A stretch of DNA of 64,000 bases from Pseudomonadales bacterium (GTDB taxonomy: Bacteria > Pseudomonadota > Gammaproteobacteria > Pseudomonadales > Azotimanducaceae), in the NCBI GenBank assembly GCA_019090615.1, contig JAHRVQ010000049.1, positions 62,001 to 126,000 on the forward strand, given 5' to 3'. How positions within the stretch are numbered: the first letter of the stretch is position 1; each line of letters starts with the position of its first letter. The translations under genes were made by a program, and so were the position numbers. This document shows, one piece after another, positions 55,014 through 63,419 of the stretch. A model generated the notes under the pieces. It was given only the letters and a program-made list of their open reading frames with translations, searched no databases and had not been told where the DNA came from.

Positions 55014-55859
55014 TCGACAGCAGCCGTCTTTTATTTGTAGATGTCCGGCTGTGGGGGTCGCATAGTGGGTGCCGATAATGAGTACCGGTTGATCGGCATG
55101 TTCTTCAATTAACCGGCGTCTTGTTGCGGCGGCGCCCGGGCCATCAACGTCAGCTGAAATTCCCCAGTCAGGTTCTGACCATTGTACGGGGTGGTGGGCC
55201 ATATCGCCGGTAATGATGGCGCGTTGGTTGTTGGAGCCGATATGCACCGAAACATGACCCGGTGTATGTCCAGGTGTGCCTTCTAACCAGACATCCTCTG
55301 TTAACTTATGGTCTGTTTCTACCAGATCTGCAAGGCCCGCATCAACGATGCAACGTACGGTATCGTCGAGCGTTGCAGTAAAAGGGCTGGGCTTTTCCGC
55401 CTTCCAATGTTCCCATTCCACGCGGCCAAATAAATACCGTGCATTAGGGAACGTCGGCACCCGTTCATTACCCGATTGCATTGTATTCCAGCCTACATGA
55501 TCGAAGTGAAGGTGTGTACAGAGCACATAGTCGATAGATTCACGGGGAAAACCAGCGGCCGCCAGTTTGTCCGGGAAATCAAATTTTTCGGGTGTCAGGG
55601 CATCAAAACCTGCGATGCCCATCTCTCCTACACAGGTATCAACAATAATTCGTTTGCCGCATGATTCAATAAGTAAGGCATGAATTGAAAGTGAAATATT
55701 GTTGTCATCATCAAGGAAATGTGGTCGTAACCAGGTTTTATGAGGTTCGAGTTTCTCATCGGTTGCTGCAGGTAAAAAGCTCCGCATCGGCATGTTGGCG
55801 TCAAGTTCGACCACCCGTGTAATTGTCGCGTCGCCTATGGTCCAGCTGAGATTAGACAT
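55002..55859 (-). CDS. MBL-fold metallo-hydrolase
   Basis: A 285-residue metallo-beta-lactamase-fold protein with the metal motif CTHLHFDH (His116, His118, Asp120, His121), a TPGHTPGHVSVH segment and ITGDMAHHP, as in the lactonase/glyoxalase-II-like group. N-acyl-homoserine lactonase-type hydrolysis is one possibility; another is opening of a catabolic lactone. No signal peptide. Its 3' end lies inside a tandem repeat. Confidence 0.92.
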   Translation of the reverse strand: MSNLSWTIGDATITRVVELDANMPMRSFLPAATDEKLEPHKTWLRPHFLDDDNNISLSIHALLIESCGKRIIVDTCVGEMGIAGFDALTPEKFDFPDKLAAAGFPRESIDYVLCTHLHFDHVGWNTMQSGNERVPTFPNARYLFGRVEWEHWKAEKPSPFTATLDDTVRCIVDAGLADLVETDHKLTEDVWLEGTPGHTPGHVSVHIGSNNQRAIITGDMAHHPVQWSEPDWGISADVDGPGAAATRRRLIEEHADQPVLIIGTHYATPTAGHLQIKDGCCRFIV

Positions 55860-56291
55860 GAATTTCTCCTTTTTAATCCTGTTGTTTTGATGATCCTGTG
55901 GTGCTCTTTTCTGTGAGCTTTGGGGTGCTATTTTTTTGAGCCATTTTTATTGAATTACTAATTATTGAATTACTATTTTTAGTCATCATTTTTTAGTCAT
56001 TATATTGTTGAACTATAGAATCTCCGTTCAGGCGTCTAACAACTTTTTGCCAGACAAGAGTGTCTGAAGAGTGTCTGAAGAGTGTCTAATAGTAACCAAT
56101 ATGTATTGGCCATTAGTCCGCTGACCAGTACAGATTGAATGCATGTTTGAATAAACCATGTTTTGGCGGATGGGTCAAAGTTTGTTAATCGGTATTGATC
56201 CTGGGTGCTGCTCAGATTAGCATGTTGTCCTTAGCGTTTTTACATTCATTCCCTCGACTCTTCATTCAACCTCTCGACAAGGAACCCCGTC
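55860..56291. other. Repeat-rich region between divergent genes
   Basis: 432 nt between the MBL-fold gene and the alcohol dehydrogenase. It contains three unrelated tandem duplications (listed below as one interval). No gene or clear promoter was identified. Confidence 0.6.
55949..56088 (+). repeat. Three adjacent tandem duplications
   Basis: A 15-bp pair (ATTGAATTACTAATT / ATTGAATTACTATTT, 55949-55978), a 14-bp pair (TTTTAGTCATCATT / TTTTAGTCATTATA, 55977-56004), and 11-bp units AAGAGTGTCTG in three copies (56056-56088). Confidence 0.88.
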
Positions 56292-57380
56292 ATGCAAGCA
56301 GCGATATTTAGACATGCCCACGAGCCGCTCAGTATAGAATCGATCAGTATTGATAAACCAAAGGACAAGGAAGTTCTGGTGCGCACTGTTGCGTCGGGTG
56401 TGTGCCATAGTGATTTACATTTTATTGATGGAGACCTGGCCGCGGGTAAACGCGCGATGGTGCTTGGACATGAAGCTGCCGGTGTTGTTGAACAGGTAGG
56501 TAATGGTGTTTCTTTAGTAAAACCAGGGGATCATGTGGTTGCCTGTTTGTCCGGTTTTTGTGGCAGTTGCAATCTTTGTTTAAGTGGTCATCCAAACCTT
56601 TGTGAAGCGCGATACGTAGCAAGGGGTCGCGGCGCTGAACCTCGATTGAACCAGCAAGGAGAAAAACTGGTTCAGTTTGCTGATATCGCTGGGTTTGCTG
56701 AGCAGATGTTATTGCATGAAAACTCCATCGTCAAAATAGACCGAGAGATTCCTTTGGACAGGGCTGCGCTGGTGGGCTGCGGTGTTTTGACAGGTGTTGG
56801 TGCAGCGTTGCGGACATCAGGCCTTCAGGCGGGCCAGACGGTTGCGGTTTTTGGCTGTGGTGGCGTTGGCTTGTCGGTCATTCAGGGCGCTCGGATTGCG
56901 GGTGCAAGTCGCATTATCGCGATCGATCAGTTTGCTGGTAAGTTGGAGATGGCGAAAGAATCTGGTGCCACGGATTGTATCGATGGGACAGAGGATAATG
57001 CGGTAGAACAGATCCGCGAACTTACAAAAGGGGCGGGTGTTGATCATGCATTTGAGGCAGTGGGTTTGCCAAAGTTAATCCGTCAGGCTGTTGAATCTCT
57101 GGCGACACACGGCACCGCGACTATTGTTGGCGTTCCCCCCGATGGCGCTTTAATTGAATTCCCTTTTAGTGCGTTACGGCCAGAATGTAAAGTGCAGACA
57201 TCCCGTATGGGTTCGAATAGATTCCGCACAGATATTCCGCTTTATCTGGAATTTTATCGCCAGGGAAGACTTAAGCTGGATGATATGGTTAGTAGGCGTG
57301 GCCGTCTTGAGGATGTTAATGAGGCGTTTCGGGCTATGAAAGCGGGCGAAGTTGCGCGCAGCGTCTTGATGTTTGATTGA
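56292..57380 (+). CDS. Zinc-dependent alcohol dehydrogenase (MDR)
   Basis: A 362-residue medium-chain dehydrogenase. Catalytic-zinc ligands are Cys38 (CHSDLHF), His60 and Glu61 (GHEAAGVV), and the structural zinc is held by Cys90, Cys93, Cys96 and Cys104. The cofactor motif FGCGGVGLSVI is followed by Asp in AIDQFAGKLE, suggesting NAD. It resembles class III/Rxyl-type alcohol dehydrogenases. It would oxidise an alcohol to an aldehyde or ketone. About 145 nt before a crotonase gene on the same strand; its last 15 bases are repeated downstream. Confidence 0.94.
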   Translation: MQAAIFRHAHEPLSIESISIDKPKDKEVLVRTVASGVCHSDLHFIDGDLAAGKRAMVLGHEAAGVVEQVGNGVSLVKPGDHVVACLSGFCGSCNLCLSGHPNLCEARYVARGRGAEPRLNQQGEKLVQFADIAGFAEQMLLHENSIVKIDREIPLDRAALVGCGVLTGVGAALRTSGLQAGQTVAVFGCGGVGLSVIQGARIAGASRIIAIDQFAGKLEMAKESGATDCIDGTEDNAVEQIRELTKGAGVDHAFEAVGLPKLIRQAVESLATHGTATIVGVPPDGALIEFPFSALRPECKVQTSRMGSNRFRTDIPLYLEFYRQGRLKLDDMVSRRGRLEDVNEAFRAMKAGEVARSVLMFD

Positions 57381-57413
57381 TAGTAGATAGGTAGTGTATT
57401 GATGTTTGATTGA
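57366..57413 (+). repeat. Perfect 15-bp repeat of a gene end with stop codon
   Basis: TTGATGTTTGATTGA, the last codons and stop of the dehydrogenase (57366-57380), recurs exactly at 57399-57413. A perfect 8-bp inverted repeat TGACAATG / CATTGTCA (57411-57418, 57452-57459) starts in the second copy. Confidence 0.88.
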
Positions 57414-57525
57414 CAATGTGTGCTAGGGTATCAAATGGTATATCAGTTAATCATTGTCAGCGAAACAGTGCAGCGGAATAGTTACCTCGTTTAGATTTTA
57501 AAAAAGAAAAATGCAGGAGAAGAGA

Positions 57526-58368
57526 ATGACCGAATATAGCACTATATTGGTAGATGAACCGGCTCCACTAGTCAGGCGGATAACCCTGAATAGACCTGAA
57601 AAACGTAATGCATTGAATAACGTGCTTCGTACTGAGTTGTTTGCTGCCCTGGAAGCCGCCGATCGAGATGATGAGGTGCGCGTAACAATACTCCGAGGGG
57701 CTGGAAAATGTTTTTCCGCTGGTTATGACCTTGGTATGAACCTGTCAAAGGGTCAGCCTTATCACACGGCAGATGGCGACGGTCAGTGGGCCCGGCATGT
57801 GGTTGAAGGCTGGTTTAAAGTATGGGATATGCGTAAACCGGTTATTGCTCAGGTGCATGGCTATTGCCTGGCAGGCGGCAGTGAACTGGCAACGGCTTGC
57901 GATCTGGTTTATGTGGCTGAGGATGCGGCTATTGGCTATCCACCGGTGCGTTTGATGAGCCCCCCAGATATGCAGCTCTATCCCTGGTTATGTGGCATGC
58001 GTCAGGCGATGGAGTTAATGCTGACGGGTGATTCCATGACAGGCATTGAAGCTGCCCAAAATGGATTTGCGAATCGGGCGTATCCTGAAGTTGAACTCGA
58101 AGCTAAGGTACTAGAAGTTGCACTTAGAGTAGCTAAAATACCATTGGAGATTCAACAATTAAATAAACGGGGTGTGCACCGTGCCATGGAAAGTATGGGG
58201 ATGCGGCAGGCATTACGGGCAGGTACTGAGTTAATGGCATTGGGTTTTCATACCAATGCGACCAAGGCACATCTGAAAGAATTATCAAAAGGTGTCAGTC
58301 AAGCCTTGACCAAGCGCGATGAAGATTATGGTGACTACCGGGTAGGTGAAGAGGCGGATAAAACTTAG
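57526..58368 (+). CDS. Enoyl-CoA hydratase/isomerase family protein (crotonase)
   Basis: 280 residues from the ATG at 57526, preceded by AGGAGA; an ATG at 57511 lies before that site. TLNRPEKRNALNN, GAGKCFSAGYDLG and HGYCLAGGSELATACD are the family motifs. The position of one catalytic Glu reads AIGYPPVRLMSPPD, so activity may be isomerase, hydrolase or other. It follows the alcohol dehydrogenase and precedes the exosortase-type locus. Confidence 0.92.
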   Translation: MTEYSTILVDEPAPLVRRITLNRPEKRNALNNVLRTELFAALEAADRDDEVRVTILRGAGKCFSAGYDLGMNLSKGQPYHTADGDGQWARHVVEGWFKVWDMRKPVIAQVHGYCLAGGSELATACDLVYVAEDAAIGYPPVRLMSPPDMQLYPWLCGMRQAMELMLTGDSMTGIEAAQNGFANRAYPEVELEAKVLEVALRVAKIPLEIQQLNKRGVHRAMESMGMRQALRAGTELMALGFHTNATKAHLKELSKGVSQALTKRDEDYGDYRVGEEADKT

Positions 58369-58525
58369 GATCAGGCTAAATGTTTTTGTTCCTAAATTTT
58401 GCGCCTGGCAGTAAAGTGACTGCCTGTGCTGTAGATGAAGGTGAAGTAGATAAAGAATGAATTTTCGTTATTACTCAGCTCAGCATGATTTTAGGGGGTT
58501 TTAGTCTTAATTTTCAGGAATTAGA

Positions 58526-59857
58526 ATGTTTGTTAAAAACTACAGACAGAAACGACAGGCTTGTAGCTTGAGAGCCTGCCTGAGCGTGATTTTATTGGTT
58601 ACATCAAGTGTATGTGCTATGTCGTCGGTGGCTCTGGAGTTATTGGGGAGTATCAGTAATACGGGTGAATATACCTCTAATACCTTGCGTACTGAAGAAA
58701 ATGAAATAGGCGAATGGATTCAGGTGCCAAAATTAGAATTGGGGGTTAATCAACAAAGTTCTGCATTTACTCTGGCCGCCGATTATGCCTTTCAAAAAAG
58801 AACCTATCATAAAGATTTGGTGGAAGACGAAGTAGTTGCCACAGGTACGAGTTCATTATATTGGCCGATCTTGGCTCGGCGACTAGACTTTTATATCAAT
58901 AATGGACGTACAGAGTCGACCATTGAAGCCCTGGCACCGCAAACCCGCGAAAATCGTCAGATACAATCGGTGACATCTGTTGGTTCAAATTTTGGGTTTA
59001 GTCCGCGGGGTAAAGATCGCTTAGAGCTGAGTCTAAGCTATTCTGACTCAACAACAAGTGAGTCTGCCACCCACAGTGTGCGAAACAGAGTGGGTCTTAG
59101 TTATGACTTTCAATTGTCAGCAATTAGTTCTTTGTTGGCTGATTTTACCTATAGCGAGTTGGATTATTCTGGAGATTTCCCTGGGGCGAACACCGCGCAA
59201 GGCAGTTTGAGTTTATCTCGTAATAGTGATCAACTTGCATTAAATGTTACTGTAGGTCAAAACTGGTATGACCGAGTCGGTAGCGAGAGAACCAGTGGTG
59301 GGACTTATGATATTGATGTTCAATGGTTTGCATTGGATGATTTGCAGATAACCTTCAGTGCTTTTTATGGCATTGTCGACCAGTCTAGCAATCTGGATTC
59401 GCAGTCTAATGGCATTCTGTCGACTGATCCGCTTTCAGCAATCGTTGAAAACACGGGCGATAATTCGGCTTTTATTGAATCAAGGGGCCGTTTTATTATG
59501 ATGCATTTGCTGGGTCGGACAAGCTTAACCTATGCTGGTTTTTGGTCTAAGCAGGACTATCTAACTGACATAGACCTGGATAATTATGACCAGGGCTATG
59601 AGCTGGGTCTAACTCGGCGTTTGACGAAAACAGCCAATATCAGTTTTGATATGGAGATAAGCGACAGGGATTTTACGGATCTGGGAGAATCGGAAAAAAG
59701 AAAAATATTTCGGCTTCAGTTTGACCAGAAATTTGGTCGAGCGATGCGTTTTATATGGATAGCAGACTATACTGAATTGATTTCAACCGCAGGCAACGGC
59801 TATTCTGAATGGACCGCCAGTTTTCAACTAATATATACCTTTTTAGATAAGAAATAG
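58526..59857 (+). CDS. Outer-membrane beta-barrel protein (TIGR03016-like)
   Basis: A 443-residue exported protein with a signal peptide (about 15-37, ending near VALE). The rest is alternating beta-strand sequence rich in Ser, Thr, Tyr and Asp, ending in an aromatic strand (IYTFLDKK), typical of outer-membrane barrels. Length, spacing and context match the TIGR03016 PEP-CTERM-associated outer-membrane proteins. It would act as an export pore or assembly factor for an exopolysaccharide. An AGGAA site is 6 nt upstream. The family name is recalled by pattern, not tested. Confidence 0.72.
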   Translation: MFVKNYRQKRQACSLRACLSVILLVTSSVCAMSSVALELLGSISNTGEYTSNTLRTEENEIGEWIQVPKLELGVNQQSSAFTLAADYAFQKRTYHKDLVEDEVVATGTSSLYWPILARRLDFYINNGRTESTIEALAPQTRENRQIQSVTSVGSNFGFSPRGKDRLELSLSYSDSTTSESATHSVRNRVGLSYDFQLSAISSLLADFTYSELDYSGDFPGANTAQGSLSLSRNSDQLALNVTVGQNWYDRVGSERTSGGTYDIDVQWFALDDLQITFSAFYGIVDQSSNLDSQSNGILSTDPLSAIVENTGDNSAFIESRGRFIMMHLLGRTSLTYAGFWSKQDYLTDIDLDNYDQGYELGLTRRLTKTANISFDMEISDRDFTDLGESEKRKIFRLQFDQKFGRAMRFIWIADYTELISTAGNGYSEWTASFQLIYTFLDKK

Positions 59858-59929
59858 TGGGGATGGCTAAAAACTACCAGAAGCCCGCTGTTCGAATAAA
59901 ATGGATTTGACATAGGAAAAGGCAAGATA

Positions 59930-60385
59930 GTGCCAACTGATCAAGAAAAGCAGCGCAGCGCAGGTATTCTGATTGTTGATGATGAGATTTCAGTCACCAA
60001 AGCGTTAAAGCATATGCTGGCATCCATCACGCCGGATGTAGTTGTTGCAGATTCTGGTTGCCAGGCTATTGAAAAGTGCCAGTTACGCAGTTTTGATTTG
60101 GTGATTAGTGATTTGAGAATGCCGGGTATGAATGGAACTGAGCTTCTGCAATTACTCGCGCATGATTATCCTTCCATGAGACGGGTAATCTTAACGGGGT
60201 ATTCAGAAATTGAAGAAACGCTGGATGCGATAAACAGGGGGCGGGTACACCGATACCTAACCAAGCCCTTTGAATTAAACGCACTATTAGAAGCTGTCGA
60301 GGAAGAGCTTCTAATTGCAACTAGAGAACGTTCCGAGATTACTCGATTACGTGCCGTAATTGATCAATTAAGTGATCCAGCTTAA
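59930..60385 (+). CDS. Single-domain response regulator
   Basis: A 151-residue protein with a GTG start after AGGAAAAGG. A receiver domain with acidic pair Asp17/Asp18, phosphoacceptor Asp61 in ISDLRMPGMNG, Thr in VILTGYS, and Lys in LTKPFE. No output domain apart from a short helical tail (124-151) that may be a coiled coil. It lies between the outer-membrane protein and the VanZ-like gene, so it may act in the exopolysaccharide locus through a protein partner such as a sensor kinase or a phosphodiesterase. Confidence 0.9.
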   Translation: MPTDQEKQRSAGILIVDDEISVTKALKHMLASITPDVVVADSGCQAIEKCQLRSFDLVISDLRMPGMNGTELLQLLAHDYPSMRRVILTGYSEIEETLDAINRGRVHRYLTKPFELNALLEAVEEELLIATRERSEITRLRAVIDQLSDPA

Positions 60386-60392
60386 TGAATTA

Positions 60393-60422
60393 AACAAGTA
60401 TTTTATTCGCCTTTTACTTGTT
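60393..60422 (+). terminator. Weak stem-loop after response regulator
   Basis: AACAAGTA (60393-60400) and TACTTGTT (60415-60422) form a perfect but AT-rich 8-bp stem directly past the response regulator stop, followed by CTTATAAT. Confidence 0.35.
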
Positions 60423-60531
60423 CTTATAATCCTATTCAAGCAAAAACAGAGTCAGGACTATTAATTTATTTTGTACAAAAAGCAAAGATAAAGTCACTGA
60501 TCTGTGTTTTCTAAATGCTATCGCGGTACTG

Positions 60532-61506
60532 TTGTGTGTACTTACAGTTGTATATTTTAACCTTGTAGATCATTACCGGCCAATTGGTCGAGAATTGCTA
60601 CAGAATGCTTCATTTGATGCTGGGCTGAGCGGTTGGTCTGCATCTGCCAACGTCTCGCGTAATCAATTACAGCGAATTGATTTGTCGAATGGGCATGTTG
60701 CTGACGGCCACTCAATTTTTCAAGTTGTTCCAAGACCGGCAAGTGGACTGGTGCGCCTCACAGCGACCGCAAGAACCTCTGACGTAGCAGTAGGGCCTAA
60801 GGTTTGGCAAGTGGCAAGAATTCAGGTGTTAGGTCGGGTTGATGGGGGCCCCTGGGAGTGGGATTTTGACGGCGCATTATTGAAGGCAGTGGGCACGATG
60901 ATAATGCAAGATGAATCTATGATAATCACCATTCCTGAGAAATATGATGCACTTCGCATAGAATGCGGACTTATAGGCGGCACGGGTACATTTGTTGTCG
61001 AGCAGGTGTCATTGCTGGCTGTAGAGAAGCGACAAGGTGTGGTTTATATTGGAATGGTGTTAATTTGTCTCTGGGTATTGTTTGGGTTTGTATGTTTATA
61101 CGCGTGTCTGGAGCGTAAAATGTATTCACTACTACTTATTCTATTCAATGTGGCGGTGTTGCTACTGCTGATCCCAGAGGTGCAAAAGCGGGAATTATTA
61201 CAATATTTGGCCTGTCAGTTGCCTGTTATGAGTGTTTTTCCAATCGATCATGTGGTTTTGTTTTTTATCGTGACCTTAGTGATTCAGTGGCTTTATCTAA
61301 AGCCTGGTTCTCAATCCTTTCTAACGAGTATTATCACCCTGCTGGTGTTTTCTCTGGTGAGCGAATGTTTGCAATATTATACCTCTCATAGAGAACCATC
61401 TGGATTGGATGCGAGCGCAAATATTTTCGCAATTCTTTTGGCTTCTTGCCTGTATTTTTGTTTGAACTGGCGAAAACATTCGCAGGCAAATCACCTTTCT
61501 GGTTAG
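60532..61506 (+). CDS. VanZ-like membrane protein with extracytoplasmic domain
   Basis: 324 residues from a TTG at 60532. The frame is open from 60430, but no ATG, GTG or TTG lies upstream, while the hydrophobic N-terminal segment seems to extend before the TTG; the true start may be a rare codon such as ATT at 60460, with GTCAGGACT before it. After a first membrane helix comes an extracytoplasmic domain (NASFDAGLSGWSASA, jelly-roll-like carbohydrate-binding pattern), then about five helices. The end has SECLQYYTSHREPSGLDASANI, matching VanZ-type E-x-Q and D-x-x-x-N signatures. VanZ proteins are common in exopolysaccharide/exosortase loci; the molecular role is unknown. Confidence 0.75.
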   Translation: MCVLTVVYFNLVDHYRPIGRELLQNASFDAGLSGWSASANVSRNQLQRIDLSNGHVADGHSIFQVVPRPASGLVRLTATARTSDVAVGPKVWQVARIQVLGRVDGGPWEWDFDGALLKAVGTMIMQDESMIITIPEKYDALRIECGLIGGTGTFVVEQVSLLAVEKRQGVVYIGMVLICLWVLFGFVCLYACLERKMYSLLLILFNVAVLLLLIPEVQKRELLQYLACQLPVMSVFPIDHVVLFFIVTLVIQWLYLKPGSQSFLTSIITLLVFSLVSECLQYYTSHREPSGLDASANIFAILLASCLYFCLNWRKHSQANHLSG

Positions 61507-61638
61507 CGATCTAGTGCGCTAACTATGTTTTTTTAGGTGAAAGGTGAGATCTTGTTTTTGTGTTAATTGATTGAAATGAAAACCCCAGCTTTCTAAACCA
61601 CTCTGTCTTAATAATCGTATCCAGTTATGTCTTAGTCT

Positions 61639-61680
61639 TATCGGGCCATGTGTATCGGGCCATGTGTATTGTGCCATGTG
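61639..61680 (+). repeat. 14-bp tandem repeat, 3 copies
   Basis: TATCGGGCCATGTG twice and TATTGTGCCATGTG once, contiguous, in the non-coding stretch before the sigma-54 activator. Confidence 0.92.
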
Positions 61681-61965
61681 CTAGACTCAAGGTTCGGGCT
61701 GATTTTATAAGATAATATAGAGGGTATTCTTTACGGGTTTTTGATCTGGGTAAGCTACAAGTATGACTATTTTTCGCAGTATTTTACCGCTAATGGAATG
61801 ATTGCTATATCTTCAGCACTTATAGAAATCTTAATTTGAACATTATTTAGTAGGAAGGCAGGTCGGCTTGAGATTAAGAATAGAAACGTCGAAAAAATTG
61901 ACACTTTTGCTTGAAAACTGCCAGTGCTTACGGTTGAATGTTCTGGCTCCTAATGTGCTCCAGTC

Positions 61966-61997
61966 ACTATAACAGGGTTTGACTATAACAGGGTTTG
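61966..61997 (+). repeat. 16-bp repeat, 2.5 copies, at a start codon
   Basis: ACTATAACAGGGTTTG occurs twice exactly, then a partial ACTATAAG runs into the ATG of the gene at 62007. The nearest AGGG is part of the repeat and about 11 nt from the ATG. Confidence 0.93.
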
Positions 61998-62006
61998 ACT
62001 ATAAGA

Positions 62007-63419
62007 ATGGACCAAGGAAAAAGAACACTCCTTATTGTCGAGGATGATCCGGGATTGCAAAGTCAGCTTAAATGGCATTTTTGCGAGGATTATGAGGTTC
62101 ATTGTGCGGGTGATTATGACGCAGCAATTGAGGCTTTGAGACTTTTTGAGCCTTCAGTGGTAATTCAGGATCTAGGCCTGCCGCCTCATGAAGAGGACGT
62201 CCTGGAGGGTTTTAGGACGATGCAGCAGATATTAAGATTATCGCGGCATACTAAAATTATTGTGGTCACCGGCACCCAGGGTACTGAACATGCACTAAGG
62301 GCGGTCTCTCTTGGTGCGTATGACTTTTATCCTAAACCGATTGATACCAAGGTGCTCGATTTAATTGTTGACCGTGCCTTTCAAATGCACGACCTTGAAA
62401 AACAAAATAAGTCTCTGTTGCAACAGGAAACTTCGCCATTAACGGGTCTGGTGACCAGCAACCCGACAATGTTGAATATCTGCCATAAACTGGAAAAAAT
62501 AGCGTCTACAGATGTTACCTGTTTGCTTTTTGGCGAAAGCGGTACGGGAAAAGAACTATTTGCTCGAGCGATTCACGAATTAAGTGCGCGTAAAGGACAA
62601 GCTTTTGTGGCAATAAACTGTGCTGCGATCCCAGACTCTTTAATCGAAAGTGAGTTGTTTGGTTATGAAAAAGGTGCTTTTACAGGTGCTGATAAGCGCA
62701 CTATTGGCAAAATTGAGTCTGCTCAGGGTGGTACTCTGTTTCTTGATGAATTAGGTGACATGCCTCTGGTAGCGCAGGCGAAGCTATTGCGCTTTATCCA
62801 GGAGCGTATCATTGAGCGGGTTGGTGGCAGGGTTGAAATAACCGTTGATGTTCGTATTGTTTGTGCAACCAATAAGGATCTGAAAAAGTTGACTTCTCGA
62901 GAGGCTTTCAGAGAAGATTTGTATTTCAGAGTCTCGGACGTAGTGGTGAATATTCCTCCATTGCGAGACCGAGGCGAAGATAAATTACTCTTAAGTCGGC
63001 ATTTTTTAAATAAAATAGCCAGCGAGTACAACCGAGATATTGTGAATTTTGATGAAACTGCGATTGCCTCAATTGACGCGTATAAATGGCCCGGGAATGT
63101 GCGTGAACTTATTGCCAAGGTAAAAAATGCTGTGGTTATGGCAGATGGCCGTTTCATTAGTGCACTTGACCTGCAACTTGAAGATGTTGGTGAACTTGCG
63201 TTAAACCTTAAACATGTCAGAGAAGGGGCTGAGAGGACTGCGATTCAAAAAGCGCTGACTATTTCGAAAGGTAAAATCACCTCAGCTGCCAGGCTACTTG
63301 GTGTTACTCGGCCTACCTTATATGACTTGTTAAAGCGCTATAATATTAAAAATAATAACCAGGCGGATTTAAAGATTGTTGACAAACTGGTGGCTAATTC
63401 CGACCGAAAAGTCGATTGA
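62007..63419 (+). CDS. prsR: PrsR-type sigma-54-dependent response regulator (PEP-CTERM system)
   Basis: 470 residues from the ATG at 62007. A receiver domain with phosphoacceptor Asp55 in VIQDLGLPP and a distinctive tail LGAYDFYPKPIDTKVLDLIVD; a sigma-54 AAA+ domain with Walker A GESGTGKE (176-183) and GAFTGA (223-228), which contacts sigma-54; and a C-terminal Fis-type helix-turn-helix (KITSAARLLGVTRPTLYDLL). The receiver closely resembles PrsR (TIGR02915), which activates PEP-CTERM/exosortase genes with the kinase PrsK. PrsK and exosortase are not in the window. Its 3' end overlaps the convergent glycosyltransferase gene by 26 nt. Confidence 0.88.
   Translation: MDQGKRTLLIVEDDPGLQSQLKWHFCEDYEVHCAGDYDAAIEALRLFEPSVVIQDLGLPPHEEDVLEGFRTMQQILRLSRHTKIIVVTGTQGTEHALRAVSLGAYDFYPKPIDTKVLDLIVDRAFQMHDLEKQNKSLLQQETSPLTGLVTSNPTMLNICHKLEKIASTDVTCLLFGESGTGKELFARAIHELSARKGQAFVAINCAAIPDSLIESELFGYEKGAFTGADKRTIGKIESAQGGTLFLDELGDMPLVAQAKLLRFIQERIIERVGGRVEITVDVRIVCATNKDLKKLTSREAFREDLYFRVSDVVVNIPPLRDRGEDKLLLSRHFLNKIASEYNRDIVNFDETAIASIDAYKWPGNVRELIAKVKNAVVMADGRFISALDLQLEDVGELALNLKHVREGAERTAIQKALTISKGKITSAARLLGVTRPTLYDLLKRYNIKNNNQADLKIVDKLVANSDRKVD

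Larger units (their letters stand above)
61507..62006. other. 500-nt region before the PrsR-type gene
   Basis: No gene is supported. It contains a 14-bp repeat (61639-61680) and a 16-bp repeat (61966-61997). I looked for a sigma-54 -24/-12 promoter (GG and GC ten bases apart) and did not find one; a TTGACA at about 61900 has no good -10. Confidence 0.5.

Noticed and set aside
61870-62006. Sigma-54 promoter for the PrsR-type gene
   Set aside because: No TGGCAC-N5-TTGC-like pair with correct spacing was found; the closest candidate has the wrong spacing.
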